A stretch of DNA of 64,000 nt. Source: Miscanthus floridulus (lineage: Eukaryota; Streptophyta; Magnoliopsida; Poales; Poaceae). Both the position numbers and the translations under genes were made by a program. This document shows positions 46,288-57,147 of this stretch, one piece after another. A model generated the notes under the pieces. That model saw only the letters and a program-made list of their open reading frames with translations, searched no databases and was not told the origin of the DNA. The DNA is taken from positions 126,009,259 through 126,073,258 of the forward strand of contig NC_089582.1 in the NCBI RefSeq assembly GCF_019320115.1, given 5' to 3'. Positions within the stretch are counted from its first letter, which is position 1, and every line of letters starts with the position of its first letter.

Positions 46288-47470
46288 GAAGAAACAAGAA
46301 GCAAGCATGCTCCATGGACATTTCATCATGCATGCATAGCAGACATATATATTTGACCACTAGAAACTACTAGTAGGGACAACAAGAGGAAAACTGTTTT
46401 CCTACTCGCCTGCATAGGCAGATCCATATCTGCACGTACATGGCTACCAGAAGATCCTCAGCAATCAGTGATGCCTGCAGCCAACAATCAGAAGAAAAAT
46501 AATGTTCTACAAGCTATATATACGTTCGAGAGGATAGGAACAAAATCGAGGAAAAAAAACTGAGCAGCTACGTACTGCGATTCGATCAATACTGGACTAA
46601 TCGACGGTGGCGGAGCAATCTCGTGGCCCTGCCCCTGCTGCATGAATGCCACCGTGATCTGCTGCTACTTGTTGGGAACCGGCCGACTAACGCAGGCCAC
46701 ACATCGCCGCCTGGCCGGGCCGTCGCCGTCTGTTCCGCACGCGGGGAGGAAGAGCGGACGCGGGGGGACATCTGGCCGCGCCGACGCCGGGTTGCCGCCG
46801 CGGGCCAGGATGGGGAGGGGGCGCCGGGATCGAGCGCCGCCGGCCCTCTGCAGTGCGGCATCAAGTGCCGCCGGCGGCTGCACCTCCCCGAGCGGGCCCC
46901 GTTGGCCCACGCGCGGCCGGGCGCGCTGCTGCCATCCGCCGCACGGGGTTGCCACGCAGTCGCCGCGGGAACGGCCGCACAGCCGCCGGATGGAGAAGGC
47001 GCTGCCTGGGAAGGAGCGCCGCTCGAGGCCGCAGCAGCGCGTTGTGGATGAGGTGTCGCCAGCGCGCCTTTGGCGCGACCCGTGGGAGCACACCGTCGTA
47101 GCCTCGCGTCGCCGTGGTGGGGAAGGCCGCCGCACGCCACAGCTCCCCTACGCGCCTGTGGCCCGCGTGCCCGCTGCCCGCACGCCCGCGCGACCTTGGC
47201 TCGCGCCGCCGCGTGCCTATGGTGGCCACGCCGTCGCCGGGGGATGGGCTGCTCGTTGCGAGGAGAGGGGAGCCAGGTCGACGCCGCTTCCCGTCGCCAG
47301 ATCCGGCGGCGCCTGGCTCCAGGGGGCGGCCTAGGAGAATATATAGGGCTAGGAAGGTAGGCCTGGCGGGCTGCTGGATGCCGGTTTAGGCTGGTGAGCT
47401 CACAATAACAGAATATACAAAAAAAAAAAAAAAAACCCCCCCCCTCTCTCTATCTATATATATATATAGG
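46288..47470. other. spacer with a GC-rich block
   Basis: 46600-47330 is very GC-rich and open in several frames on both strands (up to 230 codons on +). Composition explains this. A first exon of a captured gene is possible but no family was recognised. An A17/C9 homopolymer run lies near 47410-47445. Confidence 0.4.
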
Positions 47471-47474
47471 GAGA

Positions 47475-47728
47475 GGCTATTCAGTAGCTGGCTACAAAAT
47501 AAGTTATTCTGTAGACAATTCCATTTACTATAATTTTATATATTAATTTACCATAATGTCAATACATATTTACGATAGTTGGGTTACTATAACATATGGG
47601 GATATTTACCATAACGTTATATTAAACCACTTAGTAAGGAGTTACTATAATCTCGTAAATTAACATAGTAATTATCGTAACTCAAAGTGGCTACAGAATA
47701 AGTTATTCTATGGCCAGCTACAGAATAG
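47475..47728 (+). mobile_element. MITE-like repeat, copy A
   Basis: About 254 bp with terminal inverted repeats of about 40 bp: left GGCTATTCAGTAGCTGGCTA, right end inverted CTATTCTGTAGCTGGCCATA, each followed by AATAAG/CTTATTCTGTAG. It sits next to TA repeats. Superfamily not assigned; a TA target would suit Tc1/mariner-like MITEs. Confidence 0.75.
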
Positions 47729-47730
47729 TA

Positions 47731-47870
47731 GTTCTACAACATAACTTATTCTGTAATTACTTTGAGTTACGATAACTACTATGTTAATTTATGAGATTAT
47801 AGTAACTCCTTACTAAGTGGTTTACTATAACATTACATATGGTAAATATCTCCATGTGTTATAGTAACCC

Positions 47871-47873
<3 letters not shown>
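47731..47873 (-). mobile_element. MITE-like repeat, copy B (inverted, truncated)
   Basis: Reverse complement of the right half of copy A, running into the (TA)n tract. Copies A and B are head to head with three bases between them. Confidence 0.75.

Positions 47874-47957
<84 letters not shown>
47874..47957. repeat. (TA)n microsatellite
   Basis: 84 bases of alternating TA between MITE copies B and C. Confidence 0.97.
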
Positions 47958-47959
<2 letters not shown>

Positions 47960-47962
47960 AAG

Positions 47963-48217
47963 AGGCTATTCAGTAGCCGGCTACAAAATAAGTTATTCTG
48001 TAGCCACTTCCATTTACTATAATTTTATATACTAATTTACCATAATGTCAATACATATTTACGATAGTTGGGTTACTATAATATATGGGGATATTTACCA
48101 TAATGTTATATTAAACCACTTAGTAAGGAGTTACTATAATCTCGTAAATTAACATAGTAATTATCGTAACTCAAAGTGGCTACAGAATAAGTTATTCTGT
48201 AGCCAGCTACAGGATAG
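47963..48217 (+). mobile_element. MITE-like repeat, copy C
   Basis: Same orientation as copy A and nearly the same length (255 bp), with few differences. It ends just before the next (TA)n tract. Confidence 0.78.
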
Positions 48218-48219
48218 TA

Positions 48220-48223
<4 letters not shown>

Positions 48224-48294
<71 letters not shown>
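48224..48294. repeat. (TA)n microsatellite
   Basis: About 71 bases of TA, directly before the palindrome. Confidence 0.97.
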
Positions 48295-48299
<5 letters not shown>

Positions 48300-48300
48300 A

Positions 48301-48366
48301 AATGCACCCAGGTGCAATATAGCAAAACAATATATATTGTTTTGCTATATTGCACCTGGGTGCATT
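48301..48366. repeat. 66-bp perfect palindrome
   Basis: Every base pairs around the centre 48333/48334. Each arm ends in ATGCACCCAGGTGCAATATA. The outer motif TGCACCTGGGTGCATTCT also stands, inverted, at 56277-56300. Confidence 0.95.
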
Positions 48367-49539
48367 CTGTGCACAGAATTCACCCAGGCCAACCGGTGCG
48401 CCTAGTCCGTGCAACCGGCTGAATCAGCCCACTATCCGAGCACGCCTCCCACACGTGAACTGCCCACTATCCGAGCGCGCCTCCCACACGTGAACTGTCA
48501 CTCCGAAAAATATCATGCGTGCGTCCTAGTTAATTTGTATCATTCACCTACCATGCACAGCCACGTTGCATATAAATTCCACCAGACTGTATGCATGTGT
48601 TGATGGAATCTTTTGTGGGTTAGATTCTTTGAAATAAATTTTTTCTTAAACCGTAACCCCAATTAGCAAGCTGTTTGTTGCATCTTACTCAAAAAATATG
48701 ATTAACAAAACTAGATCCAATATGGATATATTTTATTATTTTTACAACGAGTTGCATCTCTGTGTGTTACTGATTGCAACTCCGTATACTACCGAGTTGC
48801 AACTAGTTATAACTTTATGTACCTTTTGCATCTGGTCTTTATAACCAGATTCAGTTACAATTCAGAGTTGGTATCATATCTGATTGTAACGAGAGTAACA
48901 ATTGGGTTGCAACTGGTTATATGTACAACTATGTAGTAACCGGCTCTGTACAGAATGCACCCAGGTCGGTAAGCGAGTCAGAGCGAACCAACCAGTATGC
49001 ATGCACCCGAGACATCCAATAGCTAATTTGCTACTTCTCACCACTCATGGTTAGCCAGGTGCAACAAATACAACTAGCAGCCAGCATGCATGCATGGATG
49101 AAATCTTTTGTGAGTTTGATTCTTTGAAATAAATTTTCTCCTAAACTGTAACCCCGATTAACAAACCGTTTGCTACATCTTACTCAAAAAATGTGCTTAA
49201 CAAAACTAGATCCAATATTGATATATTTTATTATCTTTACAACGCGTTGCACCTCTGTGCGTTAATGATTGCAACTATGTAGCAATTGGTATACAACGGA
49301 GCTGCAACCAGCCGTCCAGTGGAGTTGCAACTGGCCTACCCAACCGGACTGCAACTGGCTTATCACACGAGTCACAACTGGTCTACCACCAGAGTTGCAA
49401 GTTGTGTACGATGGAAGTTGCAATCAGCTGACGGTCTAAGTTGCAACTGGTATACAAACGGAGTTGCAACCAGCCGTCCAAGGGCGTCGCAACTGGCCTA
49501 CCCAACCAGATTCCAACCGGCCTATGCAGGACCCATCAT

Positions 49540-52410
49540 TGTAATACCCTAAAATTTGCATTATTTTGAAATAGTTAAATTTGATTTATTTATGCAATTA
49601 TATGTGCATTTCAAATTTAGGAAATAATATTTTTTATGAAATTAAAAGTAAATATAAGGATAGAAACATGTTGATCCATTCATGTTGTAGCATATTTATT
49701 TATGTGATGGGTGGTTTTGTTTCAAATGCTAAAAGGTTTTAAAAACCTTTTGAAAATGAGTTTGGAAAATTTATTTGAAAAAAGAAAGGAATTTCTTTCT
49801 TTCCTCACTTTCAGCCCTATTGGCCTTTTTCCTTCCCCGCGGTCGCTCGCCCTCTCCTCTTCCCTTCCTAGGCCGGCCCAGCTCAGCCAGGCGGCCGTTG
49901 CCGCGCCCCTTCCCTCTCCCTGCCGCTGACAGCCTAGGCCCAGCCGTCAGCACTGCCTCTCACCTCCAGCCATTCTGCGTTGCGCGCCGTCAGGGCGAAA
50001 TCACCGCTCCACTTCGTGTGGTGGGCGCCTCGTCCGCGTCCTCGGTCTCTACAAAAGAGGGCCAGACCCCATCACGCCCCCCGCTACAGTTTTCTTCTTC
50101 TTTGGAGACCGTAGCACCAAACCACAGCAGCAAAGAAGACTGCGAGCTTGCGAGCCGCCATTGTTCGTCATTCATCATCTCCGGTTCATCCCTGCCCCGA
50201 TTGAAGTCGTGGTGAGCTTCGCCTTGTTCCCCTCCCTCTCTCGATGCCTTCAATTTGTCAAATCGTGGCCTCTAGGGCCTTAGACAAGTGCGTCGGCAAG
50301 CTCCTCCTCGCTGTCAGTCATGGCGAGCGCCGCACGAGCCATCCCCCGGCCGTGTTTTGTCTTGAGGTGAACTCGCCATCTTCCCCGCATCTTCCCCGTG
50401 GTCTCGGATTGGTGAACCATGGCCCGTAGGGCCTGATCCATTCACGCCGGTGAGCTCCTTGCCGCCAACCATGGCAGTGCCGCCGCGTCGGCTTCGTCTC
50501 CGGCGAGTCACCTCCCCTCTCCCCTCCCTGATTTAATCCTAGCCATCCATCACGTGATCAAAGGCCCTGAGTGGCCGATACCCCTTTGCGGGACTTTTTG
50601 CTAAAGAGACCCCTGAGTTTGGTCAAATAGAACCCGCAGTCCTCGGCCATTTTTAATTAATTCTGGATTTGATTTATTTTAAATCTTAAATAGTTCATCC
50701 TATTTACAGAAATGCCACTGCATTGTTTTGCTTATAAAATCGTCGTTTTAGCTCCAAATCGACCCGTTCAAATTGCGTTAGTTTCATAATTGCATAATCT
50801 ACGTGTTAGTACCACTATTAACCATGTTTGCAACTTTTAAATTTCATGGTTAGGTTTACTTAATTAATTTGCTATAGGAAATCTTGTTTAAATCATAACT
50901 TTCGCGTTTTAGCTCCGTTTTTCATGAACTTCGTGTTGACGTGATCGTAGCGAGACATAGAATCTTTTCATAAACTTTTTAATTTGTTTTCTATACTGCT
51001 GGTGTACTGTTCTAACTATAGGATTGTTTGCTTTGCATGAATGTTCCTAAAATGTTGTATGTTGTCGTGTTGGTCGTGTTCAGACGGTGAGGAGAATATT
51101 GATGACCAAGAGTTCTTTGATGACCAGCAGGACTAGTAGGTGTTTGCTAACCAAGGCAAGTATAGCATGGGATCTACCTTGATGTCCTATTCACCATTTA
51201 TTAATTACTCATTTGCATGTGTCAAATTTTGATACCCGTAAGGACATCCTAGTGATTGATTATCCTGTTTCTTGTTCTCCTATGGGTTATATGCATATGG
51301 ATAGTTTGCTAGCGCTCAACGTAACTATACATGATCTACAATATGAAATAATGGTTCTATGGAACAAAAAGGTAAAATTTGCTTTTAAACAACTGAATTA
51401 TAGGGCGAAGGAGCAAATAACTTTCGATCATGATGTTCTCGGCCCTCCATAAGGACTTATCTGTCGGCAAAAGCTAGGACTGATAGTGCAACCCTGATGG
51501 TCACATGGCTCTGACTTTAGCTCAGTAATAGGACCTTTTCTAGCTTGTTAGAGGTTACCTTTATGGCGCAAAAGGGGCTTGCCACATTGGGTATAGGACT
51601 GCCTCGGTTCTTATGTGTATAGCCGCGAAGGATTTGTGCCATAGGAAAGAGGGGTTCCTACATCTGCCTACCAAGGAAACCTAGCAGCCCTAACTTGTTG
51701 GAGAAACCTATGAAATAGCTTCATAGTGTACCCCGCCCGCTCACCTTAGCAGTGATATGTGAGTAATTAACCTAGGCATAAGGGAATCACGACTCGCGGT
51801 GAATGTGCACAACCTCTATAGAGGATTACAAACTGTTATAACAGCCGTGCTTACGGTCACGAGCGGCCCAGAAAACTCACAGAATAATTGGTTACTTATT
51901 GTTGTTTATTTATGATGTTATACGATGATAATATGATCCCAATGATTCTGATATCTGATTATGTGTGTTTAAACGGGAGCTTAAGCATAACTTGATAATA
52001 GTTGATGATAAAATCTTGACCTACTAAAAGTTCTAACTGCAGTAAACCAGTGTCATCCTTTTTTGAGCTTTCATAACCCCATGTTAACTTGTTAAGTACG
52101 GGAAGACTTATGCTTGTTTACTTTCAATATTTGGATAAAAATCCTGGATGGGTACCAGTTTGCTAGAGGTTGGAGGAGTTAGGCTTGTGATCAACCAGTT
52201 AGTTGTCCCTGCGGAGTGGAATCTTCACCCAAAGATTGGAGTTGTCTATCCGCTGTTTGTGCCTAAGGTTATCTCTTCTTTATACTAAGTACTTTATATA
52301 TTAAGCATTGTCATTTGATATTATCCTTAATTGTAGCTATATGTGAGATTTGACTTCCTAGGCTCACATATAGTGTGTATCTGGTTTTATTCTTGAAATC
52401 GGGTGCTACA
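49540..52410 (+). repeat. probable solo gypsy LTR
   Basis: 2,871 bp beginning TGTAATACCCTAAAATTTGC and ending GAAATCGGGTGCTACA, with AT-rich ends and a GC-rich inner part (49840-50520), the organisation of long gypsy LTRs. No primer site, coding region or second LTR accompanies it. The flanks (ATCAT and GGCAC) do not match, so it is either old or the product of recombination between copies. Open frames inside (49711-50215 among others) are not recognised as genes. Confidence 0.6.
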
Positions 52411-53105
52411 GGCACGCAATGCACAAAGCTCAGTTGGTACGTGCATGCATTGTAGCAGGCAGAGCTAGCATGCGCTTCTTGGATGCTTGCCACTGGCTTG
52501 GCTCTTGTTTAGTTTTGTTCATTGGTTCATCCACGGATTCGCGGTCGTGTACAACTGCTGCCTGGTGTGTTGTAATTGTACTGATCATAGAGATCATATA
52601 GATTCCTTGCTCGCATGTTTGATCGATGTAGATGCGTGTGATGCCTGGCCTACCTGCCGAGACTCACCGCATGCATTCCCAGTAGTGTTATTTGCCGCAA
52701 GCAACTTCCGTGTGTGCATGCCTCTGTTTTAGTTTTTTTTCCTTTTTCTTTTTATTCCTTTTAGTGAAGTTCTTTCTTTCTCTTTCTCTCACCGAATGCA
52801 TAATTAGTACGTGAAGTCCTTGAGGATGGCTCAATGCTTTGTGGTGTGGAAATAGAACTACCATTGACACATTTTCCTTGCTCCCTACGGCAAATTTTTT
52901 TCTGAGCACACCCATAGCCAACCCAAAAATCTGCCTATGAGCAAGCAACTTTACAAGCAATTTTGTGCTAGCGTCATCTGGTGCACAAGGAATGAAGGAA
53001 CGTGAGCTGCTGAGCCAACTTGACACAGTTCATTGAAAATGTTTCTGCTACATGCTTGCTTGCTTGTTTACTGTACATGAGTTCATTGAAAATATTTCTG
53101 CTAAA
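52411..53105. other. unassigned segment of the composite region
   Basis: No recognised family. A 112-codon minus-strand frame (52688-53026) has a protein-like N-terminal half and a Lys-rich tail from low-complexity DNA; I do not recognise it. Confidence 0.35.
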
Positions 53106-53833
53106 TAGGCTACAACCAAGTTGCAATTGTGCTGCAGACATGCTTGAAACTCATTGTACAACTTAGATGCAATTACCTACTTTATTTTTTAACAAATACA
53201 ACCTTCATGGATCTCATTTTGTTAAGCACATTTTTTTCGAAGAACCTACTTCAAACGGATTCAAAAACGGATATGTGGTTTAGGAGATATCACATTTTTT
53301 TGAATCGAATCAAGAAAAGATTCCATCCATGCATGCTTGCTGGTGGGTGGGTTGACCTGTGAGGTGGCATCATGTGGTTGGTTGTGTCCATTTAATTTTG
53401 CATGCATGAGTGCAGGTTTGGCAGGAAAAATGTGGGGAGGGTCCTGCGGGCGTGCGCTGGCGCGTGGACCGCAGTGTTAGAGAGGGTTTGTGCACTCGTT
53501 GCATGGAATGCAACTGGCATATCACACAAGTTGCAACTGGTCTACCACTAGAGTTGTAATTTGTGTATGACTAAAGTTGCAATCGGTTGATGGGCTGAGT
53601 TGGAACTGTTATACAAACAGAGCTACAACCAGCTATCTAGGGCAGTTGCAACTGGCCTACCCAACCAGAATGTAACTGGCCTATCACCAAGGTTGTAGTT
53701 TGTATAGGACGGAAGTTGCAATCGGTTCAAGGGATGAGTTGCAACTGATGTACAAACGATGCTAAAACTAGCCGTCTAGAGCAGTCGCAACTGGCCTACC
53801 CAACAGGAATGCAACGAGCCTATGCAGACACCC

Positions 53834-54448
53834 AGAATCATGTCCCTGTTGTCAGAATCATACAGTCCTCATGTTCGATATGGTGTAGCTCTAGCTGTTG
53901 GAATCTCCTGTGCCGGAACAGGATTGAGTGAAGCCATCACCTTGCTGGAGCCTCTTACATCAGACGTCGTTGACTTTGTATGCCAGGGCGCTCTGATTGC
54001 CATGGCAATGGTGATGATCCAGACCAATGAATCTTATGATTCACGTGTTGGAGCATTCAGGCACAAGTTGGAAAAGATCATTCTTGACAAGCACAAGGAC
54101 ACCAAGAACAAAATGGGCACCATACTGGCTTCTGGCATCATGGATGCTGGCAGCAGGAACATCACCATCAAGCTCAAGTCAAACTCAAAGCATGATAGGC
54201 TCACTACCATTTAGCCTGTTTGCTGGTTAGTTTTTGGGCTGATAAGCCTGGCTGGTGCTGGTTTATTGTGAGAGAAAAATATTGTACCATGGCAGATAAG
54301 CCCTGACTGAAACCAACAAGCGAATAGGCTGCCTATCTTCACCCAGTTCTGGTACTGGTACCCACTCACCTAATTCATCAGCCTTGCCTTCTCCCCGACA
54401 GTTGTCATCGGACTCAACTCCCATCTGAAAGTGCCAAAGTTTGAGTAG
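53834..54448 (+). pseudogene. RPN2: captured fragment of 26S proteasome subunit RPN2
   Basis: The translation has SLLSESYSPHVRYGVALAVG, ISCAGTGLSEAITLLEPLTS, VVDFVCQGALIAMAMVMIQT, KMGTILASGIMDAGSRNITI and, after an insertion, FTQFWYWYPLT and FSPTVVIGLNSHLKVPKFE. This is the conserved C-terminal half of RPN2/PSMD1, the large scaffold of the proteasome regulatory particle, in its PC-repeat region. About 165 codons are seen of roughly 1,000, with no intron. Breaks: a MITE of about 118 bp after TTI (54214), and TAA at 54371-54373 where Tyr is expected. Both sides are gttgcaact repeats, so this is a transposon-captured piece. Confidence 0.9.
54214..54331. mobile_element. small MITE inserted in the RPN2 fragment
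   Basis: About 118 bp with imperfect inverted ends AGCCTGTTTGCTGGTT and AGCCTATTCGCTTGTT (inverted). It interrupts RPN2 homology between TTI and PIFTQFW. Its look suggests a hAT-like MITE; the duplication was not clear enough to call. Confidence 0.65.
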
Positions 54449-54656
54449 TCGAAACTGGTTTATTGTCCTAGCTACAATTGGTGGACTTAACCAGTTGCAA
54501 TTGCTACAGTTGTAACTAGATTAGTGACCCAGTTGCAACTATGGCGGCATGTGCATGACTTCCTAGTGTAGTCGTAACTGGTTTATTGTCCTAGTTGCAA
54601 TTGGTGAACTTGACCAGTTGCGATTGCTACAGTTGTAACTAGATTAGTGAACCGGG
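54449..54656. repeat. tandem repeat, unit about 111 bp, two copies
   Basis: GTCGNAACTGGTTTATTGTCC ... GTAACTAGATTAGTGA occurs twice in a row, right after the RPN2 fragment. Confidence 0.8.
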
Positions 54657-55389
54657 GACAGGGCCAATTGGCAATGCAGCTTCTTATTGTACTTGTAGGT
54701 CACGGGGGCAGAGATAGCGGCCAACGGATTTGTTCTCATCTCGTCTGTGCATTCGACTCCGTGATGCGGACAGAGAACTGATCGAACTCGATCGATCTCT
54801 GCATCAACTGCAAGTCTGCAACTACACCTTAAATGCAGTTTCCTGCGTGGATGATGTAGTACAGTTGCAGTTGTTTTGTTGGTTTGGCTCTCCCTCGATC
54901 TTGTCACATGGTTCATGATCGAGAAGCCTGTAGCTTGTATGGAGTACTAGACTGTAGGTTGCCCTAGATCTTGTCAGATTTGCCGAAGTGCAATCACGAT
55001 CCAGCACACTTATAAATGGGTTTCTCTCCACATGCATGCATGCACTAGATCTATTATATGAGTACTCGGTTGTCCATGCCGTGCCATTAATTTGTAGCGG
55101 GCAAAAGCACTAACGACTGATGAGCGAGGTTGAAGGCGGGGTGTATGTGTGTATGCATGGCGGACCATCAGCGCAGGCAAATGCATCTGAATAGTGAGAC
55201 CGGTCGGCCGGCGGACGCAACCGCTAACTGTGTTGTTGCAACCAATAGTAATTGTGCAGTTGCAATCAATAGTAATTGTGTAGTAACGAGTTGCAACCAG
55301 TACTAACTTAGGTTGCAACTGGACAGTACCTAGTTGCAGCTAGTACCAACAAAAAAACAACTAGGTTAGCCACGTGCAACAAAAAACTG
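54657..55389. other. unassigned segment of the composite region
   Basis: A 90-codon minus-strand frame at 54644-54916 is present but not recognised. The rest is gttgcaac-type repeat at 55230-55340. Confidence 0.35.
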
Positions 55390-56321
55390 CCAGCATGCAT
55401 GCATGGAATCTTTGGTTGGTTTGAATTTTTGGAACAATTTTTCTCCTAAACAGTGACCCTGATTGACAAACTGCTTGTTGTGTTGTACTTAAAAAATATG
55501 CTTAATAAAAAACTAGATCCAATATGTGTATATTTTTTATCTTTTAAACGAGTTGCATATCTGTGTACTAGCAATTGCAACTTTGTCTACTACCGAGTTG
55601 CAACTAGTTATAACTCGGTGTATTATTTGCATCTGCTCACTATAATCACATAAAGTTGCAATTTTGAGTTGCAATTATATCTGGTTGCATCTGCTCACTA
55701 TTCAGTAGTAGTTGCAAGCGTATCTGATTGCAATCAGTGTAGTAATTGTGTTGCAACAGAATAGTAACTAATTGCAACTAGAAGTAACCGGGTTACACCA
55801 CGTTATAACTAGTTGCAAGCAGTGCTACTTAGGCTACAACCAAGATGCAATTATGTTGTAGTTGTGCTTGCAACTCACGCTACAATACAGATGCAACTAC
55901 ATACTTTTAAAAAAAACTTCGTCAAATATAGCCTTCATGGATCTCGTTTTGTTAAGCACATTTTTTCCAACAACCTAGTTCAAATGGATTTAAAATCGAA
56001 TCCGTCGTTTATGAGATATCGCATTTTTGTTTCAAATCAAGAAAAGATTCCCTGCATGTATGCTTCCTGGTTGGTGGGTTAACCTGTGATGTGGCATCAC
56101 ATGGTTGGTTGTCTCCATCTATTTTTTGCCTACATGAACGTGGAGTTTGTTAATGCGAGGACCAGCTACTGTGCGGTACGCATGGAGTTTGGTCCGGGCC
56201 GGTACGTCTCTCGCTCGCCGCTCGCCGCGCTCCGCGCGTCTCGCCGCTCGCTCTTGTGGTCGGGTGCATTTGCTGCATAGAATGCACCCAGGTGCATTTT
56301 AGCCTCGTCCTATATATATAT

Positions 56322-57147
56322 ATCCGTGCATTGTAACGGGAACAAATAATACCACGATAACATATGTATGAGCATACTGTTATCTAAAATAGATACCACA
56401 ATCATAATATTTCAATCAATATTAAATAAGTTTTCACGAAAGATAGATAGTTAAAATATAACTCTAAATTTGAATACAAAACTTAAACATCAACTTCAAT
56501 TATCGCATCACTTCATGCCTATGATACGCGAAAGATAAGCTTGCACTTCTTTAGGAATCAAGTACTATGGAAAGATAACCATAATAAGTTTACGTTTCAC
56601 AATACATGTTTTAGAATCTATTCTATAATTAAGAATCTAATCTCTCAATAGTTCGACTAAGAGAACGTGCTTTACACGAATACCAAGCTACAGTTGGTCA
56701 CCAATCAATGATGATCCAAAAGATTTTCTAATCCAAGATGCGCCGTCTGACTTCTTGCAGCTGAAGCATGCAGATAGCTGAAGCTGTAGTTAGAAGTATC
56801 CTGCATATAAGTTGTTTGTTAATTTTTAAAGTTAAAGTACTATTTGATATTAAAAAAATATGTATCAACATGTGATGCATTACTTTTTTATGGAGTTAGA
56901 ACCTCTTTATATACGATATTCTTTGTGAATATATCCTTTGTCGCTTTCTTCTTTCCCTTCTCTTTTCCTTTCCCTTTCCCTTGTTCACGTCCATCTCAGT
57001 AGCAAGCACGGCTACGATCCTAATGTTCAATTTTGCCGTAGCTCTTGATAGCGTCACATACAATTGGTCGTGCGAGAACACTGGTTCTGGCAGTACAAAT
57101 GCTACTATAATAAAATTATTATAGTATTGCAATGGATTGCAATTCAT
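56322..57147 (-). mobile_element. Helitron remnant, 3' end region
   Basis: On the minus strand a helicase C-terminal fragment (57147-56896) is followed, about 560 bp on, by CCCGTTACAATGCACGG at 56324-56340, the form of the hairpin near the 3' end of grass Helitrons (CCCGTTGCAACGCACGGG). The CTRR end could not be placed; TA repeats follow. The rest of the element to the right is not recognisable. Confidence 0.55.
56945..57147 (-). pseudogene. Helitron Pif1-type helicase C-terminal fragment
   Basis: LPEPVFSHDQLYVTLSRATA and NIRIVAV match the last conserved motif of Pif1/RepHel helicases (LPxPVFSHGQLYVALSRV), after which the frame becomes Lys/Arg-rich and ends at 56896. Only this motif is left; the Rep and main helicase parts are not in the window. 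Helicases of this family unwind DNA during rolling-circle transposition. Confidence 0.75.

Larger units (their letters stand above)
48334..56316. mobile_element. composite 'gttgcaact' repeat region with inverted ends
   Basis: Left end (TGCACCTGGGTGCATTCTGT) and right end (inverted TGCACCTGGGTGCATTCTAT, 56277-56300) form terminal inverted repeats. A third end-like copy lies at 48951-48972. The interior has many GAGTTGCAACTGG-like units and internal duplications: 48586-48900, 49072-49290 and 55390-55640 are alike, and 53106-53392 matches 55829-56120. It also holds an LTR-like block and a captured RPN2 fragment. Superfamily is not clear; no transposase seen and no target duplication found. Confidence 0.5.

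Noticed and set aside
46586..47334. Long overlapping frames up to 230 codons.
   Set aside because: GC composition effect; no recognisable domain. Kept only as a GC-rich block.
53834..54448. A functional RPN2 gene.
   Set aside because: Only about a sixth of the protein, interrupted by a MITE and a stop, and surrounded by transposon repeats.
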